NCBI RefSeq assembly: GCF_000981225.1 | Contig: NZ_LAJC01000009.1 | Coordinates: forward strand, 1-64,000 | Length of the DNA: 64,000 nucleotides | DNA from: Allosalinactinospora lopnorensis | Lineage (GTDB): Bacteria; Actinomycetota; Actinomycetes; Streptosporangiales; Streptosporangiaceae | Direction: 5' to 3' | Part shown: positions 36,632 to 45,435 of the stretch, one piece after another | Numbering within the stretch: position 1 is the stretch's first letter | Layout: each line of letters begins with the position of its first letter | Program-made: the position numbers and the translations under genes | Notes under the pieces: generated by a model | The model's input: the letters and a program-made list of their open reading frames with translations, nothing else | Told to the model about the DNA's origin: nothing | Database searches by the model: none

Positions 36632-38621
36632 CACTCCGTCACCTCCCCCAACAACCTCTGGATCTCGGCCTCAAGCTCCTTCAACTCCGCGTCAATCTCC
36701 TCCAACGGCCTTGGCGGAGTGTACTCATAAAAATGCCTGGTGAAGGGGATCTCATATCCCACCTTGGTCTTGGTCTCGTCGATCCAGGCGTCGGGGACGT
36801 GTGGCAGGACCTCGCGCTCCAAGTAGGCGTGGATGTCCTCGTCCAGCGGGACGTTCTCGTAGTCGCGGAGGTCCGGGTCCGGAAGGACGTTTCCTTTCTT
36901 GTCCTTCTGCGGTTCGCCTTCGGGGTCGCTGACGCTGACCGCGTTCCATACCTGCTTGGTGACGGGGGTCGGGATGCCGGTGAGGCCCGCGTCGGCGTAG
37001 GCGGCCTTCAGCTTGGCGTCGAAGTCGGCCTTGCCGTAGGTCGGCTCCCGGCCCGCCAGGGGGCGCAGGGCGGTGAGGATCTTGTCCCGCAGGTCGGTGT
37101 CCTTGGCGAGGGTCTTGTTGGCCTCCAGCTCGGCCAGCGTCTCCTCGGTGACCTCGAAGCGCAGCCGCAGCGGGCGTTCGACGGTGATCCGCCGGTAGCC
37201 GAAGTCGCTCGGCTGGAACACCTTCACCCGGGGATCCGACTCGGCCTCGGACAGGGCGTTCACGTACAGCTTCGTCAGTTCCGCGATCCGGTCGTCCGGG
37301 ATGTACTTGCGTTTGTCGCCGAGGCTCTTGCGCATCTTCTCCCACTCGCCGCGGGCGTCCAGCAGGATCACCCTGCCTTGTGGGCCGGGTCCTTCTTGTT
37401 CGACAGGATCCAGAAGTAGGTGGAGATCCCCGTGTTGTAGAAGAGCTGGTCCGGCAGGGCGACGATGCCCTCAAGCCAGTCGTTCTCCAGGATCCATCGG
37501 CGGATGTCGGACTCGCCCGACCCCGCGCCGCCCGTGAACAGCGGGGAGCCATTGAACACGATGGCCACACGCGCGCCTTCCTTCTCGGGTGGGCGCATGT
37601 GGTGGATCATGTGCTGCAGGAACAGCAGCGAGCCGTCGTTGATCCGGGGCAGCCCGGCGCCGAACCGGCCCCGGTAGCCCTTGTTCTCGTGCTCGGCCTC
37701 GACCTCGCCGCGGGCCTGCCTCCACTCCACCCCGAACGGCGGGTTGGCCAGCAGGTAGCTGAACGACCATGAGGCGTGCCGGTCGTCGGTGAAGGAGTTG
37801 CCGAGTTTGATGTTGTCGGCCTGCTCGCCCTTGATCAGCATGTCCGAGCGGCTGATCGCGTAGGACTCCGGGTTGACCTCCTGGCCGAACAGCTTCACGG
37901 TCGCGTCCGGGTTGTGCTCGGTGATGAAGTCCTCGGCGGCGGTGAGCATGCCCCCGGTCCCGCACGCCGGGTCCAGCACGGTGAAGACCTTGTTCTCTCT
38001 GAGGAGATCGGCCTTGTCCGGCGACAGCAGCAGCTTCACCATCAGGTTGATGACCTCGCGCGGGGTGAAGTGCTCACCGGCGGTCTCGTTGGAGATCTCG
38101 GAGAACCTGCGGATCAGCTCCTCGAACAGGTAGCCCATCTGGTGGTTGGACACCCGCTCCGGGTTCAGGTCCACCTCGGCGAACTTGCCCGCCACCAGGT
38201 ACAGCAGCTTCGACTTCTCCAGCCGGGCGATCTGGTTCAAAAAGTCGTAGTTTTCGAAGATGTCCGCGGCCGTCGAGGAGAAACCGCCGATATAGGTGCG
38301 CAGGTTCTTCGCCATGACGTGCTGGTCGGTCTCGGCTTCTACGATCTTCTCCAAGCTCAGGTTCGACTCGTTGAAGAAGCTCAGCCCCTGCGACCTGGCG
38401 AACGACAGGAGTTGGCGTTCCCGGTTCTCGAAGCCATTGGCCTTGAGCTCGTCGCGTTTTTCGATGATGGCGGCCTTGTGCGGCTCCAGCACGCACTCCA
38501 GCCGCCGCAGCACGGTGAACGGCAGCACCACCCTGCCGTACTCCGACTGCTTGTAGCTGCCGCGGAGCAGGTCGGCCACCGACCAGAGGAAACCGGCGAG
38601 CCGCTGGTGTTCAGAACTCAT
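36631..38621 (-). CDS. hsdM: Type I methylase subunit HsdM (apparent frameshift)
   Basis: The N-terminal 417 residues hold the HsdM helical domain and the N6-adenine methylase core: LDPACGTGGMLTAAEDF (SAM-binding motif I) and LLANPPFGVEW (catalytic NPPF). The frame stops at about 37369 after FWILSNKKDPAHKAG. With one G added near 37376 the protein continues KGRVILLDARGEWEKMRKSL for about 245 residues, giving a normal HsdM of about 660. A run AAGG[G]CAGGG at the break fits loss of one G. The downstream part alone starts with a plausible ATG. As written, methylation by this system would be lost while hsdR stays intact, which favours a sequence error or a switch rather than a stable mutation. 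Confidence 0.85.
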
Positions 38622-38714
38622 AGGGGGTTTTCCTTACCAAGAACGAAGAGGGGTCAGGGAAAGTCTGCGACGCGGCTACGACAGGCGCGACCGGTTCGGC
38701 CGAGCCGGCGCCGC

Positions 38715-40776
38715 TTATCTGTCGGGGATGTCGTCCGGCTCGTCCGCGACCGGGCGGAGGGCGCCGTGGACCAGGCCGTCGACCATCGTGCGCCGCGCGT
38801 CGTCACCCGCCCGGTACAGCCGGTCGAGGGTGGCGCGGAACTCCTCCAAGTGGCGGAAGGCCGCACCGATCCGCTGTTGGTCGGGCAGCGGCAGGCGCGG
38901 CAGCTCCACCCGCCGGACGTCGACGAGGGAGGAACGGTGCAGCGAAGAGGAGCGCCGCGCCACCTCGGAGCCGCTGAACACGATGGCCAGGAACCACGGG
39001 TCGAGTGTCTCGGTGTCCGGGCGTACGACCACTACGTTGCCCGCGACGGGAGTGCCCGCCTCGGTGTCGCCGACCACCCGGGCGGCCGGGCGGGGGATGG
39101 GCGCGCGCGGCACCAGGACGTCACCGGCCCGGACCCACACCGTGTCCACGCCCTCCGGTACCCGTTGCGATGGCGGCCCCCCGGACAACACGTCCGCCAC
39201 CGTGAACGCGAGAAGGGCTTCCGGCCCGGCGGCGTCCTCCTCCCCGCGGCGGTGAAACGGTGTCCAGAGCAGTTCGACCTGCCCGCGGCGCACCAGGTCG
39301 TGAACGGTCACCGTGGCCCTTGAGCCCGGCGGCGTCTCGGCGACCTCCGGCAGCAGCTCGGAGAGCCGCCCGGCGAGCGCGGCCAGGGTCTCCCGGGCCT
39401 CACCGAGCCCGGAGACGTCGGGGGCGGCGGGGGTGAGGTGCCGGGCCGGGGTGAGGTCCACGTCCTCGCCGAGAAGGTCGACCACCGGAACCGTCCGCCA
39501 GTGCCCCGACTCCTCCCCCGTGCCCGATCGCCCGGCCGCGAACGGCTCGTAGGCCTCCAGCACCGCCTCGCGCACCTCCGGCCAGGCGGGTTCGGCGACC
39601 GCCGCGGCGGCGTCCACCATCAGCACATCGGAGGGCGCGGCCTCCCCCTCGGCGGGGCGCCGCAGCACCCACAGCGTGAGGGGGATGCCCATCGGGGGTG
39701 CCAGGCCCGGCGGGCAGGGCGATCACCGCGCGCAGCGCGCCCCGGCGCAGCAGCTCCGCCCGGATCCGGCGGCCGGAGCGCCGCGAGGCCACCCCCGGCG
39801 GGAGGACCATGACGACCGCGCCGCCGGGCCGGGCGCGGGCGAGCGCGTGCTGCACCCAGGCGAGCTCCGAGTCCCCTTTCGCCGGGAGTCCGTACTCCCA
39901 GCGGGCGTCGAACTCCAACTCCTCAACACCCCAGTCCCGCTGGTTGAACGGCGGGTTCACCAGCACGGCGTCGGCGTGCAGGTCGGGGAAGGCGTCCTCG
40001 CGCAGCGAGTCGCCCGCGCGGATGTCGGGTTCGGCCCCGGCCAGCGCCAGCCGCACCCCGCCGAGCCGCGCCGGCCCCGCGTTCAGCTCCTGCCCGACTG
40101 GCCGCACGCCCTGCCCGCGCAGGAGCGCGGTCCGCAGCAGGGTGGCCGCGCCGCACGCCGGGTCGAACACGGTGCCGCCGGGGCGGCCCGCGAGCTCCAC
40201 CATCAGCTCGGCGAGTTCCTCGGGGGTGGCCGTGAACTGGCGGGTGACCGAGGTGAGGAAGCGCCCGTAGAGCCGTTCGAACGTCTCCTGCGGGCCGCCC
40301 TCCTCGCGGGCCAGTTCGGCGATCCCGTCCAGCGTCGCCCGGAACGTGTGAACAGGGGGGAGCGCCGGGGGCCCGGTGTCGGGAACGGCTGTGAACACCG
40401 CCCGGATACGGTCGTCCAGCTCGGCGTCCGCCATGCCCGCCGTGCCGCTCGCCGATGCCGCGACCAGCAGGGCCGCACCCGCGAACGCCACCGCGTCGGC
40501 GGTGTCGAGCCGCCCCCGCGCGGCGTCCATGAGCTGCCACACCGACTCCACGCTCGGCGCCTGGGTGAGCTTGCCCTGCCGCTCCAGCCAGCCGCGCACC
40601 TCACGCAGGTCGAACGAGGGGCTGGTGTCCGTGCCGCCCACCGGTTCCGGGAAGTCGCCGTGCCTGCGCCGCCAGTTGCTCACCGCGGCGCGCCCCACCC
40701 CGGCCAGGCGGGCGATCTCGGCTGCGCTGACGGTCGCGGCGTCGCCGTCGTTGGTGTCCGGCACCGACCTTGCCAT
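38715..40776 (-). CDS. N-6 DNA methylase with HTH start and HsdS-like tail (apparent frameshift)
   Basis: The start (VSAAEIARLAGVGRAAVSNW) is a helix-turn-helix that reads like MerR or LacI. A type I-like adenine methylase follows with VFDPACGAATLLRTA and LVNPPFNQRDWG. At about 39701-39708 the frame shifts; removing one C restores ALPAGLAPPMGIPLTLWVLR and a C-terminal half that looks like an HsdS target domain with a LPLPDQQRIGAAFRHLEEF spacer. The whole would be about 685 residues, a methylase-specificity fusion without its own nuclease. It is divergent from the TIGR04141 gene. Such orphan methylases are frequent in actinomycetes. Confidence 0.78.
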
Positions 40777-40852
40777 GGCGTTGACCTTATCGCAGCCGCA
40801 TATGCAAGGGAACGCTCGTACACAGAAATTTGCTTGTTGACTACGTTCACAG

Positions 40853-40899
40853 CCGTCATTTACATTGACGGAGTCGCCATGAAGATCTGATGTGGCGAC
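40853..40899. promoter_or_regulatory. Two inverted repeats in the methylase/TIGR04141 divergent gap
   Basis: CCGTCA (40853-40858) pairs with TGACGG (40866-40871), and GTCGCCA (40873-40879) with TGGCGAC (40893-40899). They sit side by side in the 166-base gap between divergent starts, in a locally AT-rich patch. They could be operators for the helix-turn-helix of the methylase; that is inference. Confidence 0.45.
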
Positions 40900-40942
40900 G
40901 CGTTCACGACACGTATCCCGTTACTTCCCCCGGGAGATCGCA

Positions 40943-42643
40943 ATGACCCGAACGGCACTTTCCAGCCCGGAGCCGTCCCGATCCGCCCCCCGCGTCCGCG
41001 AGGTCACGCTGTACCGGCTGACCGATGTGAAAGCGAACGAGCACAGCATGCGCGCGGTCTTCGACGAGGCCGGAACCGCCCGCCGGCAGCTCCACCTCAG
41101 GACGACCCGCATCAACGGCATGCCCGCGGTGGTGCTGTACGGGATGCGCGGCGGCGAGCGCCCGCCCGACTGGCAGGCTGACGCGGTCCGGACCACCGCG
41201 GTCGACCTGGACCTGCGCAAGACCTCCCCGGTCGCCGCCGTCATCGTCGCGGTGGACGATGCCGTCTACGCGTTCAGCTACGGGGGCGGCCACCACCTCA
41301 TCCCGAGAGACCTCAGGGACCCGGAGTTCGGGCGCACGTTCGCCGCCTGCGCACTCGACCCGGCGACGGTGGCCACGGTCAACACCCGCGACATGGACAC
41401 CGTGAACCGGTACGGCAGCATCCACATACCGCGCGGCCAGGCGGTGCGCACCTTCGGGCTCCGGCACGAAAGGGAGCTGGTGAACCGGCTCAAAGCCAGG
41501 TGCGGGCTGAGCGAGCTCACGGCCGCGCGCGGCGGTGAGAAGGCGCGTTTCGCCGAATGCGGGGACGGCATCCGCACCCATCTCGGTGTCGACCAGGCCG
41601 ACCTCGTCAACGACATCCGTTTCATCGCCGCGACCGTGGAGGAGCGCTACGTGCAGGAGGAGATGCGGTTCCTGGAGGACCGCAAGGAGGTCCGCTCCCA
41701 CGAGAAGACCGAGGTGCTCTGGTCGCTGGTCGAGGACGGCCTGCGCGACCCGGACTCCATCGGACTGGCGATCGCCCCGCCGCTGGACGTCTTCGATCAG
41801 CTCGACGAGGCGCGCTCATTCCAGGTCCGCATCGGGGTGACGTGCGCGCCGCGTACCGAATTCCGGGTGGAGGACCTGGTGGCGCGGCTGCGCCACCTGA
41901 GGAAGGGAACGCTCGCCCAGGCGCTCAAGAAGGGGTGGATCCGGCTGTTCGAGGACAGCAACGGCCAGCGGGAGCTCGCTCACCACCGCAACCTGTGCCA
42001 CTGGATCGAGGCCACGGTGTCGCCGGGCAGCGAGATGTACGTGCTGCGGGACGGGCGCTGGTACGAGTACGGCCCCCGCTACCTGGAGGAGGTGCGCCGC
42101 GAGGTCGCGGACCTCCTCGCGAAGGGGGCGTCGGTGGACCTCCCCGACTGGCCGGAGGTGCTCCCGTACCGGCGCGCAAAGGAGTCGCCCGAAGCGGCGT
42201 ACAACCGGCACGTCGGCGATACGCAGCCCGGATACCTCCGCCTGGACAAGAACCTCGCCCGCACCGAGGTCCACTTCGGCAACGGAGTGGAGCTGTGCGA
42301 CCTCCTCGGGCCGGGAAACGAGCTGGTCCACGTCAAGCAGGCGTCCTCGGCCGCGGGCCTGAGCCACCTGTTCAACCAGGCAAAATCCGCCGTGGAGAGC
42401 CTGCACTACGAGAAGCGGGCCCGCGAGTGGTTCACCGGGATCGTGGCCCGCATGAACCCCGAACGCGACCTCACCGGTTTCCAGCCGAAGACCGTCGTGT
42501 TCGGCATCCGGCTGGCCAGGCACTCCAAGGTCACAATCGAGAACCTCTACCCGCTGGCGCAGGTCGAGCTGTACCGCACCGCCGTGGCGCTGCGCCGGTG
42601 CGGAATCAACGTCGAGGTCGCCGCCATCAGGCACGGCGGCTGA
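40943..42643 (+). CDS. TIGR04141/DUF6119 sporadically distributed protein
   Basis: The 566-residue protein begins with VREVTLYRLTDVKANEHSM, has the middle block IRTHLGVDQADLVNDIRFI and ends with the typical C-terminal block ELVHVKQASSAAGLSHLFNQ, after which come a few helices and a small beta end with VVFGIRLARHS. This matches the family named for its patchy distribution, here without membrane parts. Its role is not known; patchy occurrence and neighbours suggest phage defence, which is inference. ATG at 40943 has GGGAG six bases ahead; a GTG at 40892 would add 17 residues and overlap an inverted repeat. Confidence 0.75.
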   Translation: MTRTALSSPEPSRSAPRVREVTLYRLTDVKANEHSMRAVFDEAGTARRQLHLRTTRINGMPAVVLYGMRGGERPPDWQADAVRTTAVDLDLRKTSPVAAVIVAVDDAVYAFSYGGGHHLIPRDLRDPEFGRTFAACALDPATVATVNTRDMDTVNRYGSIHIPRGQAVRTFGLRHERELVNRLKARCGLSELTAARGGEKARFAECGDGIRTHLGVDQADLVNDIRFIAATVEERYVQEEMRFLEDRKEVRSHEKTEVLWSLVEDGLRDPDSIGLAIAPPLDVFDQLDEARSFQVRIGVTCAPRTEFRVEDLVARLRHLRKGTLAQALKKGWIRLFEDSNGQRELAHHRNLCHWIEATVSPGSEMYVLRDGRWYEYGPRYLEEVRREVADLLAKGASVDLPDWPEVLPYRRAKESPEAAYNRHVGDTQPGYLRLDKNLARTEVHFGNGVELCDLLGPGNELVHVKQASSAAGLSHLFNQAKSAVESLHYEKRAREWFTGIVARMNPERDLTGFQPKTVVFGIRLARHSKVTIENLYPLAQVELYRTAVALRRCGINVEVAAIRHGG

Positions 42644-42759
42644 CTGGGGGCGCGGGCTCCATACCCCGCGCCCTGCCGTCCCCACCCCCGCGGACGCCGT
42701 CCGCTCTGTTCAGGCTGTCCGGAACCGCTGAACAGCCCCGCACAAAAAGGAGAGAACCC

Positions 42760-43395
42760 ATGGCCGAGCCCGCATTCCCCCAGTATCCGCCGCCGCAGCC
42801 GCGGAAGAAGCGCGGCTGCCTCTGGGCGGCCCTGATCGCCGCCGGCGCCTTCCTCCTCTTCGGGTTCGCCGGCTGTGTCGCCCTCGTCGCCGGCGTGGAC
42901 GGGGAGGGCGCCGACCCCGGTTCCGGCGGCTCAGAGGAGGCCGGCGGCGCCGGCGCGGAGGGCGGCGAGGACGACGAGGTCGGCGAGGAGGAAGAGGCCG
43001 CCGGGATCGGCGACACGGTGAAGGACGGCGAACTCGCGTTCACCGTCACCGATGTGGAGACCGGCGTGGAGAGCATCGGCGACGAGTTCGTCCGGGAGAC
43101 CCCGCAGGGGCAGTACGTCATCGTCAGCCTGACCGTGCAGAACACCGGAACGGAATCCGAGACGTTCGACGGCTTCGAGCAGAAGCTGGTCGACAGCGAC
43201 GGTTCCGAGCACAGCCACGAGGACGTGGCCGAGCTCTACCTTGAGGACGCCGATTCGTTCTTCGAGAACGTCAACCCCGGCAACGAGCTCGAAGCGAAGC
43301 TCGTCTTCGACGTCCCGGAAAGTGCCGAGCCCGCCTCGATCGAGCTGCGCGGATCGGTATTCAGCAGCGGCGGCGCCACGGTGAACCTGGGCTGA
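42760..43395 (+). CDS. Secreted or membrane-anchored DUF4352-like protein
   Basis: A 211-residue protein with a Pro-rich, basic start (PPPQPRKKRGC), one hydrophobic segment (LWAALIAAGAFLLFGFAGCV), an acidic Gly/Glu linker of about 40 residues and an outer beta domain with YVIVSLTVQNTGTESETFDG, the telokin-like DUF4352 pattern. The cysteine in AGCVALVAG is not in a clear lipobox. The ATG at 42760 follows AAGGAGAG. The function is unknown, and its place after the TIGR04141 gene could be chance. Confidence 0.72.
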   Translation: MAEPAFPQYPPPQPRKKRGCLWAALIAAGAFLLFGFAGCVALVAGVDGEGADPGSGGSEEAGGAGAEGGEDDEVGEEEEAAGIGDTVKDGELAFTVTDVETGVESIGDEFVRETPQGQYVIVSLTVQNTGTESETFDGFEQKLVDSDGSEHSHEDVAELYLEDADSFFENVNPGNELEAKLVFDVPESAEPASIELRGSVFSSGGATVNLG

Positions 43396-43423
43396 GCTGG
43401 GCTAACCCCACCGGTCCGCAGGA

Positions 43424-43459
43424 GAATCGGGCCCTCCAGGCTCCGGGAGGGCCCGATTC
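43424..43459. terminator. Bidirectional terminator
   Basis: GAATCGGGCCCTCC (43424-43437) is the exact complement of 43446-43459 with an 8-nt loop. It lies between the convergent DUF4352 and MEDS genes and marks the right end of the accessory block. Confidence 0.82.
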
Positions 43460-43484
43460 GCTCGGGATCGGTGCCGGGCGCGGG

Positions 43485-44450
43485 TCAGATCCGGATCCGC
43501 AGCCGGACGGTGGTGCCCGACGCGCCGGCCCGCACCTGCACGATGTCGCACAGCATCCGGACCCCCCACAGCCCGAACCCGCTGTCCGAGGCCGACTCCG
43601 GCGGCGTGTAGCTCATGATGCCGTCCGGGTGCCAGTGGCCGGAGTTGGTGACCTCGCACACTAGGTCGCCGCTGTCGCTCCACATGCGCAGCTCTATGGG
43701 CGGCAGGCCGTGGCGGATGGCGTTGGTCGCCACCTCGGTCACCGAGACCAGGAGACTGTGCAGCAGATCGGGCGGCAGCCCGTGGCGCCGGGCGTGCTCG
43801 GCGGCGAAGCCTCGCACGGCCTGCAGGTCCGTCGCCGTGACCCGCATGGATACCGCCGACCGCGGCGGAGGAGGCAGCGGTTCCCGGTCGCACAGGGCGC
43901 TGAAGGTGCCGGGAGCCATGTACTCGTCGCTCTTCACCAGGTCCCGGCCGTCGAAGAGCTCCGGGTGGGTCTGGCGTGCCTGGTCGATCACCTCGGGCGG
44001 CGCGGTCGCACTGTTGTAGGTGCAGATGCCCCGGGCGCCCGACCGGGCGAAGGCCACGTTGACCAGGGACTCGTAGCGGTACCACTCCACGAGCTCCAGG
44101 GGCGTGCTCCCATCCCACCAGACGGATTCGGCGACCAGCCGGATTCTGCGCGACCCCTGCGCCTTGATGAAGGCGTCGTAGGCGGTGAGCGCCCGCACCG
44201 GATGCCGGTACCAGTTGCTCGCGTCCGCGAACTGCACCATCGCGGCGTCCCGCCCGAGGGACTCCCGCAGCGCCTCATTGTTCTCCCGGGTGTTGACGAC
44301 GGCGACGACGTCGTCCGCCTCGAAGCCCTGGTGCAGGAAGGGGACGGTCACCTCCAGGAACTCGTCCAGGTTCTGGTAGACGAGCCCCTTGTGCTCAAGC
44401 GCGCGGTCGTCGCTGCTCGACTCCTGCGCTGTCGTGCCGTTGGCATTCAT
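43485..44450 (-). CDS. MEDS-domain anti-sigma-type ATPase
   Basis: The 321-residue protein couples a MEDS sensory domain (LVYQNLDEFLEVTVPFLHQG to ICTYNSATAPPEVI) with a C-terminal GHKL ATPase domain (SVTEVATNAIRHG, then GFGLWGVRMLCDIV). Such proteins act as switchable anti-sigma kinases in actinomycetes. ATG at 44450 overlaps the stop of the STAS gene by four bases, so the two are expressed together and probably bind each other. Confidence 0.85.
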   Translation of the reverse strand: MNANGTTAQESSSDDRALEHKGLVYQNLDEFLEVTVPFLHQGFEADDVVAVVNTRENNEALRESLGRDAAMVQFADASNWYRHPVRALTAYDAFIKAQGSRRIRLVAESVWWDGSTPLELVEWYRYESLVNVAFARSGARGICTYNSATAPPEVIDQARQTHPELFDGRDLVKSDEYMAPGTFSALCDREPLPPPPRSAVSMRVTATDLQAVRGFAAEHARRHGLPPDLLHSLLVSVTEVATNAIRHGLPPIELRMWSDSGDLVCEVTNSGHWHPDGIMSYTPPESASDSGFGLWGVRMLCDIVQVRAGASGTTVRLRIRI

Positions 44451-44791
44451 GAGAACCCCTCCTCGCCGTGGACGAGCCCGGGCAGCCGCTCCCACCCGAT
44501 CGTCTCGATGAGCTGCCGTATGTCGGGCGAGAGGTTGTGCAGCACGAACCGGACCCCACCACCGTTACCCGCCGCGTGCGTTGTGAGCAGGTTCAGCGCA
44601 CCGAGGTCGATGAAGCGGAGCCCGGCGAGGTCGAAGTGGATCTCGCCGCTGTCGGCCGTCATCGACGAGAGCGCGTCGGCGAGCAGCTCATGCCGCGTGA
44701 GGTCGAGTTCCCCCTCAAGACGGAGTGTCGGAGGATCATCGGTCCGGACAATCCGCAGAATTTCGCCGTCGAGTTCGGGCTTGACTTCCAT
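44447..44791 (-). CDS. STAS-domain protein lacking the usual serine
   Basis: A 114-residue STAS domain. The phosphorylation loop, which is normally I-D-S-S-G, reads RFIDLGALNLL here, so the serine that would be phosphorylated is missing. It may be a constitutive antagonist or work by plain binding. ATG at 44791 follows GAGG. It leads the MEDS gene in a two-gene operon. Confidence 0.8.
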   Translation of the reverse strand: MEVKPELDGEILRIVRTDDPPTLRLEGELDLTRHELLADALSSMTADSGEIHFDLAGLRFIDLGALNLLTTHAAGNGGGVRFVLHNLSPDIRQLIETIGWERLPGLVHGEEGFS

Positions 44792-44911
44792 GAGGACCTC
44801 GCGGGTGTTCCTATGGACGGACAAGGCTGGTTTCAGCCTCGCACACCAATTGCCAGCGTATGGCGTTTATCAGGGGATTCGTGTGGTCGGGCCGAAAATC
44901 CGCGGAGGCTG

Positions 44912-45337
44912 TCACAGCCGGGTGCGCCCGGCCGGCGCACCGGCCGCTCCCGGTTCGCCGGACAACGGCTCCAGGCACCACGCCTCCGGTTCCGTCGGCG
45001 GATTGAGCCGCAGCAACCCCTGCGAGGGGGACGCGAGTCCGGGCCGCCAGGCGATCATCCCGTTCGCCCGGTACTCGGCCCAGGCGACGGGCGTGCGGGC
45101 ACCCCAGTGCGAGGATCCCTCGAAACTCAGCGATACCCGACTGAGCTGCCCCCACGCATACACCTCGGAGTTGGCGACGGCTCCCAGAGCCGCCTCGATG
45201 CAGGCGCGTGCGGTGGCCTCGGATCTGCAGGCGCCGCAGGGACCCCCGTCCCACACACCGTGCGAGGCCTGGTAGGTGTCCCACCAGTACACGGTCGGCT
45301 GTTTACCGGAATGGGGCTGTTCATCCGCGTCGTTCAT
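44912..45337 (-). CDS. Hypothetical protein
   Basis: A 141-residue protein that I do not recognise. It is Trp- and Cys-containing (VYWWDTYQASHGVWDGGPCG, then SEATARACIEAALGAVANS), and the end is Pro/Gly/Ala-rich. No membrane helix or signal sequence is seen. ATG at 45337 has AGGGAG ahead, which supports it as a real gene. It lies 121 bases upstream of the STAS-MEDS pair on the same strand. Confidence 0.55.
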   Translation of the reverse strand: MNDADEQPHSGKQPTVYWWDTYQASHGVWDGGPCGACRSEATARACIEAALGAVANSEVYAWGQLSRVSLSFEGSSHWGARTPVAWAEYRANGMIAWRPGLASPSQGLLRLNPPTEPEAWCLEPLSGEPGAAGAPAGRTRL

Positions 45338-45435
45338 TCGGACTCCCTGAAGCACTGCGCGTTGGGCGGTGATGACCACAGCATGCGGCGGGAGACCCTA
45401 GCGGCGGTCGACTGGCGGTATAGCCGCAGGTCAGA

